Shown here one piece after another: positions 1 to 5,443 of a stretch of DNA of 8,662 nt. The translations under genes were made by a program, and so were the position numbers. Under the pieces are notes generated by a model, which saw only the letters and a program-made list of their open reading frames with translations, ran no database searches and was not told the origin of the DNA. The stretch lies in contig ONRO01000007.1 in assembly GCA_900320235.1 (NCBI GenBank), forward strand, positions 1-8,662, written 5' to 3'. Every line of letters starts with the position of its first letter. Positions within the stretch are counted from its first letter, which is position 1. Origin of the DNA: an uncultured Eubacteriales bacterium (GTDB taxonomy: Bacteria; Bacillota; Clostridia; Oscillospirales; Acutalibacteraceae).

Positions 1-165
1 ACCGAACCGCTCTTCACTTATGTAAATACAGTCAACAATACAAATGATGACATTCAGCAGTATGATATTCTGATTTATGCTGAATCTGTCCAGATATCAG
101 ATATGGACGGAAAAAAATATGATGATTATGAAGAAGCATGGAAGGATTATCTGAGTAAATGCTGA
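1..165 (+). CDS. C-terminal fragment of a probable secreted/surface protein (TasA/SipW-dependent-type-like)
   Basis: The gene enters from the left edge, so the start and most of the protein are missing. The first base is in frame, and 54 residues can be read before a TGA stop. The visible tail is acidic and rich in Tyr, Asp and Asn. It contains a beta-strand-like stretch (YDILIYAESVQI) followed by a short segment with EEAWKDYL near the end. A strand ending in 'YAEAVQ' followed by an 'AW..Y' helix is, to my recollection, common at the C-terminus of camelysin/TasA-type proteins with SipW-dependent signal peptides. That resemblance is the only basis for the family suggestion. No sortase motif or C-terminal membrane anchor is present. 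The reading frame is convincing because of its amino-acid composition and the strong terminator about 120 bp downstream. The identity is weak. Confidence 0.6.
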   Translation, partial: TEPLFTYVNTVNNTNDDIQQYDILIYAESVQISDMDGKKYDDYEEAWKDYLSKC

Positions 166-189
166 TGAGTATTCGCTGTATAATTCCTG

Positions 190-229
190 AACGAACCTAT
201 GCTGTTATACGTTCATACTCAGGTTCGTT
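190..229 (+). other. Weak hairpin downstream of the first gene
   Basis: AACGAACCT (190-198) and AGGTTCGTT (221-229) form a perfect 9-bp inverted repeat with a 22-nt loop, starting 24 bp after the stop of the first gene. Only a short TTT follows, so it is not a convincing intrinsic terminator. It could be a 3'-end stabilising structure in front of the real terminator at 286-332. Confidence 0.3.
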
Positions 230-285
230 TATATACCGGGGATTTTAGCAAGTCCTTACAGCATACAGCACATAATATGTAAAAG

Positions 286-332
286 AAAAAGGCTTGAAAC
301 AAGCGGTTTACGCTGATTTCAAGCCTTTTTTT
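286..332. terminator. Bidirectional intrinsic terminator between convergent genes
   Basis: A perfect 14-bp inverted repeat (286-299 with 317-330, core GGCTTGAAA/TTTCAAGCC) has a 17-nt loop, which itself holds a small AGCG/CGCT stem. On the plus strand the stem runs into seven T residues (326-332). On the minus strand it runs into TTTTTCTTTT. It lies between the plus-strand gene ending at 165 and the minus-strand gene ending at 418, where a shared terminator is expected. Confidence 0.9.
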
Positions 333-381
333 CTGATTCAGACACCACGGCATGGAATTGTTTCCGATCATAATTCAAATC

Positions 382-405
382 TCCCTGCCGATATCTCAGC
401 AGGGA
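382..405 (-). terminator. GC-rich hairpin after the small membrane protein gene
   Basis: TCCCTGC (382-388) pairs with GCAGGGA (399-405) around a 10-nt loop, 13 bp beyond the stop codon of the minus-strand gene that ends at 418. The minus-strand continuation (GATTTGAATT) is only moderately T-rich, so this is a weak first terminator, backed up by the strong one at 286-332. Confidence 0.45.
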
Positions 406-417
406 AACGAACTCATA

Positions 418-612
418 CTATTTGCCTGACAGTGATTTAATAATTGCTATCGGAATCAGTATAAAACCGAGAATAACACCTAAGCATAATCTTGTCAGAA
501 ACAGATTCTTCCATGTGCCTATTCTGATCTTGTTTGCATAAATTGTTTTACCCATTGCCCAATATCCCGCAATCATGTACACTATCACCAATATTAATCC
601 TAATACTGCCAT
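418..612 (-). CDS. Small two-helix membrane protein, 64 aa
   Basis: This is a hypothetical protein of unknown function. An open frame extends back to a GTG at 630, but a perfect AAAGGAGG ribosome binding site lies inside those extra codons, seven bases before the ATG at 612. I therefore choose the ATG, giving 64 residues. Two hydrophobic segments are visible: about residues 2-20 (AVLGLILVIVYMIAGYWAM) and 39-59. They are separated by a short positively charged loop (KTIYANKIRIGTWKN), so both ends probably face outward with the basic loop in the cytoplasm. It is the second gene of a likely dicistron, starting 19 bp after the stop of the 44-residue ORF. No catalytic motif is seen. Its size and topology resemble many small phage-holin-like or toxin-like membrane proteins, but nothing proves such a role. 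Confidence 0.75.
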   Translation of the reverse strand: MAVLGLILVIVYMIAGYWAMGKTIYANKIRIGTWKNLFLTRLCLGVILGFILIPIAIIKSLSGK

Positions 613-631
613 ATCAAATCCTCCTTTCACA

Positions 632-766
632 TCAGCTATTTGAAAGCTCCTGTCTTTCTCGGAAAAAACTCAGGTTCACCCGGTAATAGCTGTCGATCTG
701 CCAATCTATCGCAAAGCTGCATTTCAGCTCGCTTACAGAATAGATTTCATTACCATTCATTCTCAT
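632..766 (-). CDS. Putative 44-aa microprotein upstream of the small membrane protein
   Basis: This small frame begins with ATG at 766 and ends with TGA at 632, coding 44 residues (begins MRMNGNEIYSVSEL, ends RERQELSNS). A GGGAG motif lies seven bases upstream of the ATG, a reasonable ribosome binding site. A TATAAT box lies about 30 bp further upstream. The protein is soluble-looking, with mixed charge, one Cys and several aromatic residues, and has no membrane segment. Its stop lies 19 bp before the ATG of the 64-residue membrane protein, so the two would be one transcript. I recognise no family. The frame could be an accidental ORF, but the start signal, the spacing and the ordinary amino-acid composition favour a real gene. 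An internal ATG at codon 3 is an alternative start. Confidence 0.5.
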   Translation of the reverse strand: MRMNGNEIYSVSELKCSFAIDWQIDSYYRVNLSFFRERQELSNS

Positions 767-781
767 AAAAAAACTCCCGGA

Positions 782-839
782 TATACCTGGGTATAATTAT
801 ATACCGTATTCCGGAAGAAGCGGTTGGCAGTCTGCCAAC
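782..839 (-). promoter_or_regulatory. Promoter and nested inverted repeats for the microprotein dicistron
   Basis: A minus-strand TATAAT (801 to 796) is placed about 30 bp before the 44-aa ORF. There is no good -35 hexamer 17 bp upstream. Three alternating six-base arms surround the -10: TATACC (782-787), GGTATA (790-795) and TATACC (800-805). A perfect 17-bp palindrome, GTTGGCAGTCTGCCAAC (823-839), is centred about 42 bp before the predicted transcription start, a common place for an activator that substitutes for a poor -35. The palindrome is also 10 bp beyond the kinase stop, but lacks a T-tract on the minus strand, so it is not a standard terminator. Confidence 0.45.
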
Positions 840-848
840 AAAAATGTT

Positions 849-1928
849 TTATTTTATCATCTGTCCTAAAATAACAGCCGAATAAATACTGAGCATTCCT
901 ATAATAAAAAAGATCGCCCTTTTAACAGATAAGCTGTATTCTGGAAATATTTTATTCTGAAACGAAAGATAGTTTGAAAAACACATGAAGGGAACTATCA
1001 CTAAAAGCACTGAATTAATTGCTGCAATCAGCAGATCGCTTCTGTTCTGTGCAGTCCCGAAAATAATAAACAACCACAAAACAAACATGGCATAACCAAA
1101 TAATGCGAAAAAACGCACAATACCATATCTTGATCTAACACCAGGCAGACCGCCGATGATTTTTTCAAGCAAGGGTTCTTTTTTATCAGACTTCCTTACA
1201 GTCATGCCCTCTGCGGCAGCGTCACGATAACGGTACAGATCAGCCGTCAGCTCCTCTATACTCTGATAGCGGTCTTTCGGGTCAAACGCTGTACATTTTT
1301 TTATGATATCAGGCAGTATACTTGAATCAGACAGAATTTTTTCATCTGGTGTTTTTCCTGTCTTCATGTAATTGAGTATAACTCCGACAGAATAAATATC
1401 CGTCTGAGCCGTAGACTGACGAAAGCCGAACTGCTCAGGTGCAGCATACCCCTGTGTACCAAGAATATGGGTATCTTTCCGGGATTTATCTTTCGGCATT
1501 CTCGAAATATCAAAATCTATGATTTTTACAGTACCGTAATCATCGATCATAATATTATTCGGGGTGATATCCCTGTGGACAATATTGTTCTGATGAAGGA
1601 CTGAAAGACCCATGCATATCTGAAGCATGATTTCTATTATAATACTGTCATCCGGATGCGTTCTTTCGCAAAAAATACCCAGTGTAGCACCGGATACAAA
1701 CTGCTCAATCACAGTACAGACCCCGCTGTCCGATACCGCATCGAAAACACGGATGATATTTTTGTGACTAATATTACATAGCGTCTTGTGAACCTCATAT
1801 TCACTATCCAGCATTGTTTTTTTGACCATAAACTGCCCGTTTATACTATTACGGATCAGTTCTGTATTTTCATTGAACTTATAAACCGTTTCAAACTGCC
1901 AGAGTCCGTATTTTTCACTATTTTCCAT
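849..1928 (-). CDS. Membrane-anchored Ser/Thr protein kinase (PknB-like fold, DFD variant)
   Basis: It should transfer phosphate from ATP to Ser/Thr of partner proteins, with the kinase domain in the cytoplasm. I use the ATG at 1928 (359 aa): the upstream in-frame ATG at 1973 has no ribosome binding site, whereas AGAAGA precedes this one. The kinase domain spans about residues 10-232. VKK (35-37) holds the ATP-anchoring Lys. The catalytic loop HRDITPNN (118-125) keeps H118, R119, D120 and N125. DFD (138-140) replaces DFG. GTQGYAAPEQFG (157-168) is the activation/P+1 segment, TDIYS (176-180) holds the helix-F Asp, and R220 lies in DPKDRY. The Gly-rich loop is not recognisable, and Thr122 replaces the usual Lys two places after HRD. 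Three membrane helices follow (about 272-292, 298-320, 337-356), with no PASTA or other sensor domain. It is divergent from the regulator at 2000. Confidence 0.9.
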   Translation of the reverse strand: MENSEKYGLWQFETVYKFNENTELIRNSINGQFMVKKTMLDSEYEVHKTLCNISHKNIIRVFDAVSDSGVCTVIEQFVSGATLGIFCERTHPDDSIIIEIMLQICMGLSVLHQNNIVHRDITPNNIMIDDYGTVKIIDFDISRMPKDKSRKDTHILGTQGYAAPEQFGFRQSTAQTDIYSVGVILNYMKTGKTPDEKILSDSSILPDIIKKCTAFDPKDRYQSIEELTADLYRYRDAAAEGMTVRKSDKKEPLLEKIIGGLPGVRSRYGIVRFFALFGYAMFVLWLFIIFGTAQNRSDLLIAAINSVLLVIVPFMCFSNYLSFQNKIFPEYSLSVKRAIFFIIGMLSIYSAVILGQMIK

Positions 1929-1999
1929 TCTGCATCTTCTTTTCTGAAATAATTTATGATATAATTTTACCATATTATTTTACATAAAGGAAGATAAAA
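1929..1999. promoter_or_regulatory. Shared AT-rich divergent promoter region of the kinase and regulator genes
   Basis: The two genes face away from each other across 71 bp that is very AT-rich. A plus-strand TATAAT (1960-1965) could be the -10 of the regulator gene. AAAGGAAG, six bases before the ATG at 2000, is its ribosome binding site. The minus strand has TATCAT- and TAAAAT-like boxes, but no clear -35 is visible for either direction. The short shared spacer means that a protein bound here would affect both genes. Confidence 0.5.
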
Positions 2000-2428
2000 A
2001 TGAGAATCAAATCTACTGATGAATTGAATAAGATACTGAAAAGCAATATTCCAATATCTCAGTATCTCAAAGAAAACGCAGCAAGTTTTCACAAGCTGAC
2101 ACTGCCTGAAACATTTGAGATAATTCTTAAAGAAAACAAGATCTCAAAAGCACAGGCAGTAAAAGGTTCCGATCTTGAAAGGACTCACGGATATCAGATA
2201 CTCAGCGGCAAACGCAATCCCACGAGAGATTCTCTGCTGCGAATGTGTATCGGAATGAGGGCAAGCAGCGAACAGACAAGGATCCTTCTGCTGAAAATCA
2301 AAGCTGCACCCTTGTACTCAAAGGATAAACGGGACAGCGTTATTCTTTTCGGAATTCTGCACCATATGAATCTTCAGGGAATAAATGAGCTTCTCTACCA
2401 GAACCGGCTGCCTATCCTCGGAAAATAA
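2000..2428 (+). CDS. XRE-like helix-turn-helix DNA-binding protein, kinase partner
   Basis: This 142-residue protein is probably a DNA-binding regulator. Residues about 34-86 read as a divergent XRE/Cro five-helix domain: a helix ending in ILKENKISKAQ, a second helix around GSDLERTHGYQILSG, then KRNPTRDSLLRMCIGM. The N-terminal 30 residues (STDELNKILKSN, ISQYLKENA) and a C-terminal part (APLYSKDKRDSVILFGILHH, then NELL) flank it. This arrangement recurs in Clostridia beside DFD-type kinases, from memory of the family, not from a search. The ATG is supported by AAAGGAAG six bases upstream. Ser and Thr residues around 75-90 lie in the DNA-recognition part and could be phosphorylation targets of the divergent kinase; that is inference. 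No membrane segment is present. Its operator and targets are unknown, but the shared 71-bp spacer is the obvious candidate. Confidence 0.8.
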   Translation: MRIKSTDELNKILKSNIPISQYLKENAASFHKLTLPETFEIILKENKISKAQAVKGSDLERTHGYQILSGKRNPTRDSLLRMCIGMRASSEQTRILLLKIKAAPLYSKDKRDSVILFGILHHMNLQGINELLYQNRLPILGK

Positions 2429-2521
2429 ACGGTGCCGTCGCACTTAAAACTGCATAATTTCTAAATATATACGATGTACATATAAAGTTCACTGCCTCAG
2501 AAAATTGATTCAGTCTTCTTT

Positions 2522-2541
2522 ATTAACCATGCCCGGTTAAT
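2522..2541. other. Short hairpin between convergent genes
   Basis: ATTAACC (2522-2528) pairs with GGTTAAT (2535-2541) around a 6-nt loop, overlapping the stop codon of the DUF2812 gene. It is the only clear hairpin in the 108-bp space between the convergent regulator and DUF2812 genes. It lacks a T-tract on either side, so it is a poor terminator candidate. Confidence 0.25.
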
Positions 2542-3091
2542 CTCTGTACTTATTTATGATTTTTATGAGTTTTATACTGCAATGGATTAATAATACTAAA
2601 TTAATAACAAACAATATACTGAAGACGCCGCCTATAAAATATGCTAAGATGCCGCTGATTGAGTTTCCGTTCCTGATAATAAAGAACAGATTCGGCACTA
2701 TGCAGCACAGGAAAATTACTGTCAACGGCAAAAATCTTGTCTTAACGATATTTCTTACCATATCTGATCTGGAAGTATTGTCGGAGAATAATTCACCGTC
2801 AGCTTCTGAATCAACTTTTTCCGCAGGTTTTCTGAAATACATCCAGCCTGCACATTCAGTAAAATATTCCCAGCCGAAATCCTTATACATCTGCAGATAA
2901 TCATTTGTCTTTTCCGCATTTGTATAATCCAATCTATAAATAACATCCTTCGGTTCACATGATTCAAAAATATACTCGCACGGAGGGATCATTTTTTTAA
3001 GCTTCCATCCGCTTTTATGCTTTTCTCTGAGCCATATCTCTTCTTCCTCAAAATCAGCAATAGTGAAACTGCGAATTACAGTTTTATCCAT
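2537..3091 (-). CDS. DUF2812 domain membrane protein
   Basis: This 184-residue protein matches the DUF2812 pattern. Residues 10-90 contain a F/W-rich soluble domain: EIWLREKHKSGWKLKKM, then EYIFE (39-43), VIYRLDY (50-56), DYLQMYKDFGWEYF (64-77) and GWMYFRK (82-88). A charged linker (about 90-118) leads to two hydrophobic regions at about 120-139 and 146-175, probably two or three membrane helices, with a basic tail. The molecular function is unknown; family members are typically encoded next to a PadR regulator and are thought to be its controlled envelope gene. Its ATG lies inside the end of padR (8-bp overlap, ATGGATAA) and is preceded by GGGGAG, so the two are translationally coupled. Nothing appears broken. 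Confidence 0.85.
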   Translation of the reverse strand: MDKTVIRSFTIADFEEEEIWLREKHKSGWKLKKMIPPCEYIFESCEPKDVIYRLDYTNAEKTNDYLQMYKDFGWEYFTECAGWMYFRKPAEKVDSEADGELFSDNTSRSDMVRNIVKTRFLPLTVIFLCCIVPNLFFIIRNGNSISGILAYFIGGVFSILFVINLVLLIHCSIKLIKIINKYRD

Positions 3092-3407
3092 TTAAATACT
3101 CCCCTTTGCTATTTTTGTAAAGTCTTTCTATCCGTGTGATCTCCTTATCAAGAATCTCACACCCGAGTCCGGTGATCTGATACAGCTTTCTGTTGTCTTC
3201 TTCGCTGTAAAAGCGGATCAGACTGTCTTTTTCCATTTTTGAAAGTGTTCCGTACATAGTTCCTGCACTGATTGCAACTGTGTTTCCGGTCATTTTCTTA
3301 ACCTGTTGGCTGATTCCATATCCATGCTGAGGTTTTTGCAGACAAAACAAAATATAAAAACCTGACTCAGTCATAGGCATATAAATTCTTTTAATTCTGT
3401 TATCCAT
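3084..3407 (-). CDS. PadR family transcriptional regulator
   Basis: This 107-residue winged-helix repressor is of the short PadR type (subfamily 2 size). The conserved order is visible: a start of helix 1 with MTESGFYILFCLQ (12-24), HGYGI (28-32), the recognition region AISAGTMYGTLSKMEKDSLI (45-64), a wing with EEDNRKLYQIT (69-79) and a C-terminal dimerisation helix (GCEILDKEITRIERLYKN). The ATG follows AAAGGAGAG at good spacing. Downstream, the DUF2812 membrane protein overlaps by 8 bp. Upstream, a TTGACA-17-TATATC promoter has its -10 box inside a CGATATATCG palindrome, the typical picture of autorepression relieved by a ligand, often a hydrophobic or membrane-active compound. The effector is not predictable from the sequence. 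Confidence 0.93.
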   Translation of the reverse strand: MDNRIKRIYMPMTESGFYILFCLQKPQHGYGISQQVKKMTGNTVAISAGTMYGTLSKMEKDSLIRFYSEEDNRKLYQITGLGCEILDKEITRIERLYKNSKGEYLNG

Positions 3408-3430
3408 AGGCTCTCCTTTATATTTAAGTT

Positions 3431-3460
3431 CGATATATCGTACTTCGATACGTTTGTCAA
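3431..3460 (-). promoter_or_regulatory. padR promoter with overlapping CGATA operator
   Basis: On the minus strand, TTGACA (3460-3455) and TATATC (3437-3432) are separated by exactly 17 bp. The -10 box is embedded in the perfect palindrome CGATATATCG (3431-3440). A third half-site, CGATA (3446-3450), lies in the spacer and forms a second inverted repeat, TATCG-5 bp-CGATA, with the first. A PadR dimer bound here would block RNA polymerase, so autoregulation is likely. Confidence 0.75.
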
Positions 3461-3558
3461 TGGTATTTATAACTTTTTTATGTTCCCCGGGAATACAATT
3501 TATAGAAACAATGATATGTACTACCCGTTGCTATCATTTTTCAAATCAAAAAGAAAAA

Positions 3559-3589
3559 ATCAGCCCTGACATATTGTGACAAGGCTGAT
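3559..3589 (-). terminator. Intrinsic terminator upstream of padR
   Basis: ATCAGCC (3559-3565) pairs with GGCTGAT (3583-3589). On the minus strand the stem is followed by TTTTTTCTTTTTG, a good T-tract. It lies 37 bp beyond the last stop of the decayed minus-strand gene at 3626-4066 and about 100 bp before the padR promoter, so it most likely ended that old transcript. The 3463-3558 stretch beside it holds nothing else I can name. Confidence 0.8.
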
Positions 3590-3625
3590 AAGAAAATATT
3601 GGATTTACGAAATCGGTATTCTTTT

Positions 3626-4066
3626 TCATGCGACCATGATAAATACTGCAGCTGCCGATTTCCTGACAGATACAAGAGGAGTAATGCCGCCGGTGTCGCG
3701 ATTCACAGTTTAATCAGCCTGAAAAAGTTTTACTCCGGTACTGCCAGGATTTTTAAGCCTGAACTGCTGAAATAATTTCTGCTTTAAAACCCCCGGAACA
3801 TTTTTACATTAACAATGCCTGGGTTCAGTGCTTTCATCATTACACCGCTGTTTGTACTGATTCTTACATTTCCTATTGTTTTAATCTCCTCGTTAATATC
3901 AATGCTTGCCCTTCCTCCTTCATAACAGACATATACAGTGGGCATACTTATCCTTGACAATGACATTCCATTCTGTGCCGCAGTATCTGCAGGTCTTGTA
4001 TGTCATCAGAAAATGAAAGAATATGGACAACCCAAGCCGGAACCGGATCGTAATAAAAGCTGTCAT
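3626..4066 (-). pseudogene. Probable decayed gene(s) of unknown function
   Basis: No intact gene is visible, but three protein-like segments follow each other on the minus strand. From 4066 to 3920 one frame gives 48 residues containing a CxxC...CxC pattern (TCRYCGTEWN, then HCIC), like half of a zinc ribbon. From 3966 to 3784 a second frame gives 60 residues (MSLSRISMPTVYVCYEGGRA at the start, NPGIVNVKMFRGF at the end). From about 3790 to 3626 the first frame resumes with LKNPGSTGVKLFQAD, a stop, then TVNRDTGGITPLVSVRKSAA. NPG-x3-VK-[ML]-F occurs in both frames, which suggests genuine former coding sequence. At least two frameshifts and one nonsense change would be needed. No good ribosome binding site precedes 4066, and a T-rich terminator lies just downstream. 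Each piece could also be chance, or the 60-residue frame a small gene. Confidence 0.3.
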
Positions 4067-4139
4067 TTGTATTTTACCGGGGAATAAACAGCTTTCTTTT
4101 TTGGCTGAAAAGCACAGCTTAAAAATGAATTATAATAAT

Positions 4140-4183
4140 ACAGCCGCATCATCTGCATGATTTCTCATGGATAATACGGCTGT
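4140..4183 (-). terminator. Terminator of the gltA-icd operon
   Basis: ACAGCCG (4140-4146) and CGGCTGT (4177-4183) form an outer stem. Nested inside, CATGA (4156-4160) and TCATG (4165-4169) form a second stem with a GAAA tetraloop on the minus strand. It begins 40 bp beyond the icd stop. The minus-strand continuation is T-rich but interrupted, and the plus-strand side is also T-rich, so it may work in both directions. Confidence 0.5.
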
Positions 4184-4222
4184 TCTTCTTTTAAGTTTTT
4201 ATCTTCTGCCTCGGAAATATTA

Positions 4223-5443
4223 TTATAACTGTAAACTTTTGCTCAGACGTATATTGATCTCCTTCAGGAAGGTTTCCGAATCAACGGTTTTTTTGTTTTC
4301 AAGCTTTGAGATCGCTGCAAGATCGCCGGTCATAATACCATCGCTGATGGTTTTCATAACTGCTTTTTCAAGCTTTTCAGAAAAACTGCAAAGCTGTGGT
4401 ATACTGTCAAGCTCACCTCTTTTGGCGAGTGCACCCGTCCAGGCAAAAATAGTAGCTACCGGATTGGTAGATGTCTTTTCTCCCTTGAGATATCTGTAAT
4501 AATGACGCTGAACTGTTCCGTGGGCTGCCTCATATTCATAAATTCCGTCAGGTGATACCAGTACAGATGTCATCATTGCAAGACTGCCGTATGCTGTTGC
4601 AACCATGTCTGACATAACATCACCGTCATAATTCTTGCATGCCCATATGAATCCGCCTTCCGAACGAACTACTCTTGCCACGGCATCGTCTATCAGAGTA
4701 TAAAAGTATTCAATGCCGGCATCTTCAAACCTGCTTTTGTATTCGCTTTCAAATATTTCCGCAAATATATCCTTGAAACGGTGATCATACTTTTTGGAAA
4801 TAGTGTCTTTTGTTGCAAACCAGATATCCTGCTTTGTATCAAGTGCATAGTTAAAACAGGAACGTGCAAAGCCTTCGATCGATCTGTCCTTGTTATGAAG
4901 TCCCTGAATGATGCCTGCACTGTCTGAAAAATCATAGATAAGCTCTGACTGTTCGCTGCCATTTTCATCAACCACCGTAAGCTTTGCTTTGCTGCCCTTT
5001 TTCACCTGCATTTCCGTGTTCTTATAAACATCTCCGTATGCATGACGGGCAATGGTAATAGGCTTTGTCCATGTAGGAATATACGGTGTCACACCATCTG
5101 CAAGAATGGGCGCGCGGAAAACTGTACCGTCAAGTATTGCCCTTATCGTTCCGTTGGGGGATTTCCACATCTCCTTCAGATCATATTCTGTCATCCTCGC
5201 TGCGTTGGGTGTAATGGTCGCGCATTTGACTGCTACACCGTATTTTTTTGTTGCTTCGGCAGATTCAACTGTTACCTTGTCGTCGGTTTCATTTCTGTGA
5301 ACAAGCCCCAGATCATAATACTCTGTTTTAAGATCAACATACGGCAGGATAAGTATATCCTTTATCATCTTCCATAAAACACGGGTCATTTCATCGCCGT
5401 CCATTTCAACAAGCGGTGTTGTCATCCTGATTTTTTCCATCAT
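4223..5443 (-). CDS. icd: NADP-dependent isocitrate dehydrogenase (eukaryote-type, homodimeric)
   Basis: It oxidises isocitrate to 2-oxoglutarate and CO2 with NADP+ in the cytosol, supplying 2-oxoglutarate and NADPH for glutamate synthesis. At 406 residues it has the usual length of type II IDH, and it aligns by eye with human IDH1 almost residue for residue. Substrate site: CATITPN (74-80), KSPNGTIR (94-101; S95, N97, R101), R110 in TVFRAPI, R133 in IARHAYGD and Y140. Catalytic K212 lies in ATKDTISKKYD. Metal ligands are D253 in LIDD plus D275 and D279 in YDGDVMSD. R313 and H314 in HGTVQRHY select NADP rather than NAD, and KTSTNP (323-328) binds the nucleotide. The start ATG overlaps the gltA stop by 4 bp (ATGA), with GGAGAGG just upstream; a second ATG follows directly. 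No key residue is missing. Confidence 0.97.
   Translation of the reverse strand: MMEKIRMTTPLVEMDGDEMTRVLWKMIKDILILPYVDLKTEYYDLGLVHRNETDDKVTVESAEATKKYGVAVKCATITPNAARMTEYDLKEMWKSPNGTIRAILDGTVFRAPILADGVTPYIPTWTKPITIARHAYGDVYKNTEMQVKKGSKAKLTVVDENGSEQSELIYDFSDSAGIIQGLHNKDRSIEGFARSCFNYALDTKQDIWFATKDTISKKYDHRFKDIFAEIFESEYKSRFEDAGIEYFYTLIDDAVARVVRSEGGFIWACKNYDGDVMSDMVATAYGSLAMMTSVLVSPDGIYEYEAAHGTVQRHYYRYLKGEKTSTNPVATIFAWTGALAKRGELDSIPQLCSFSEKLEKAVMKTISDGIMTGDLAAISKLENKKTVDSETFLKEINIRLSKSLQL

Noticed and set aside
613..630. GTG start six codons upstream for the small membrane protein
   Set aside because: The AAAGGAGG ribosome binding site lies inside these codons and points to the ATG at 612.
1929..1973. 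Upstream ATG of the kinase frame (15 extra residues)
   Set aside because: No ribosome binding site precedes 1973, the extra residues are basic and AT-driven, and a better-placed AGAAGA lies before the ATG at 1928.
2556..2900. Plus-strand ORF of 114 codons opposite the DUF2812 gene
   Set aside because: It is antisense to a recognisable family protein coupled to padR, and has no start signal.
4056..4102. AAAGCTGT...ACAGCTTT repeat followed by CTTTTTT on the plus strand, as a terminator
   Set aside because: The loop is 24 nt and no plus-strand gene ends nearby; it may be a chance match in AT-rich sequence.
4167..4499. Plus-strand ORF of 110 codons opposite icd
   Set aside because: It lies over the 3' end of a clearly real gene, has no ribosome binding site, and reads as a hydrophobic antisense shadow.
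5042..5377. Plus-strand ORFs opposite icd with many Cys residues
   Set aside because: They are antisense shadows of the IDH active-site region; the Cys-rich appearance comes from reversed Gly/Ala codons.
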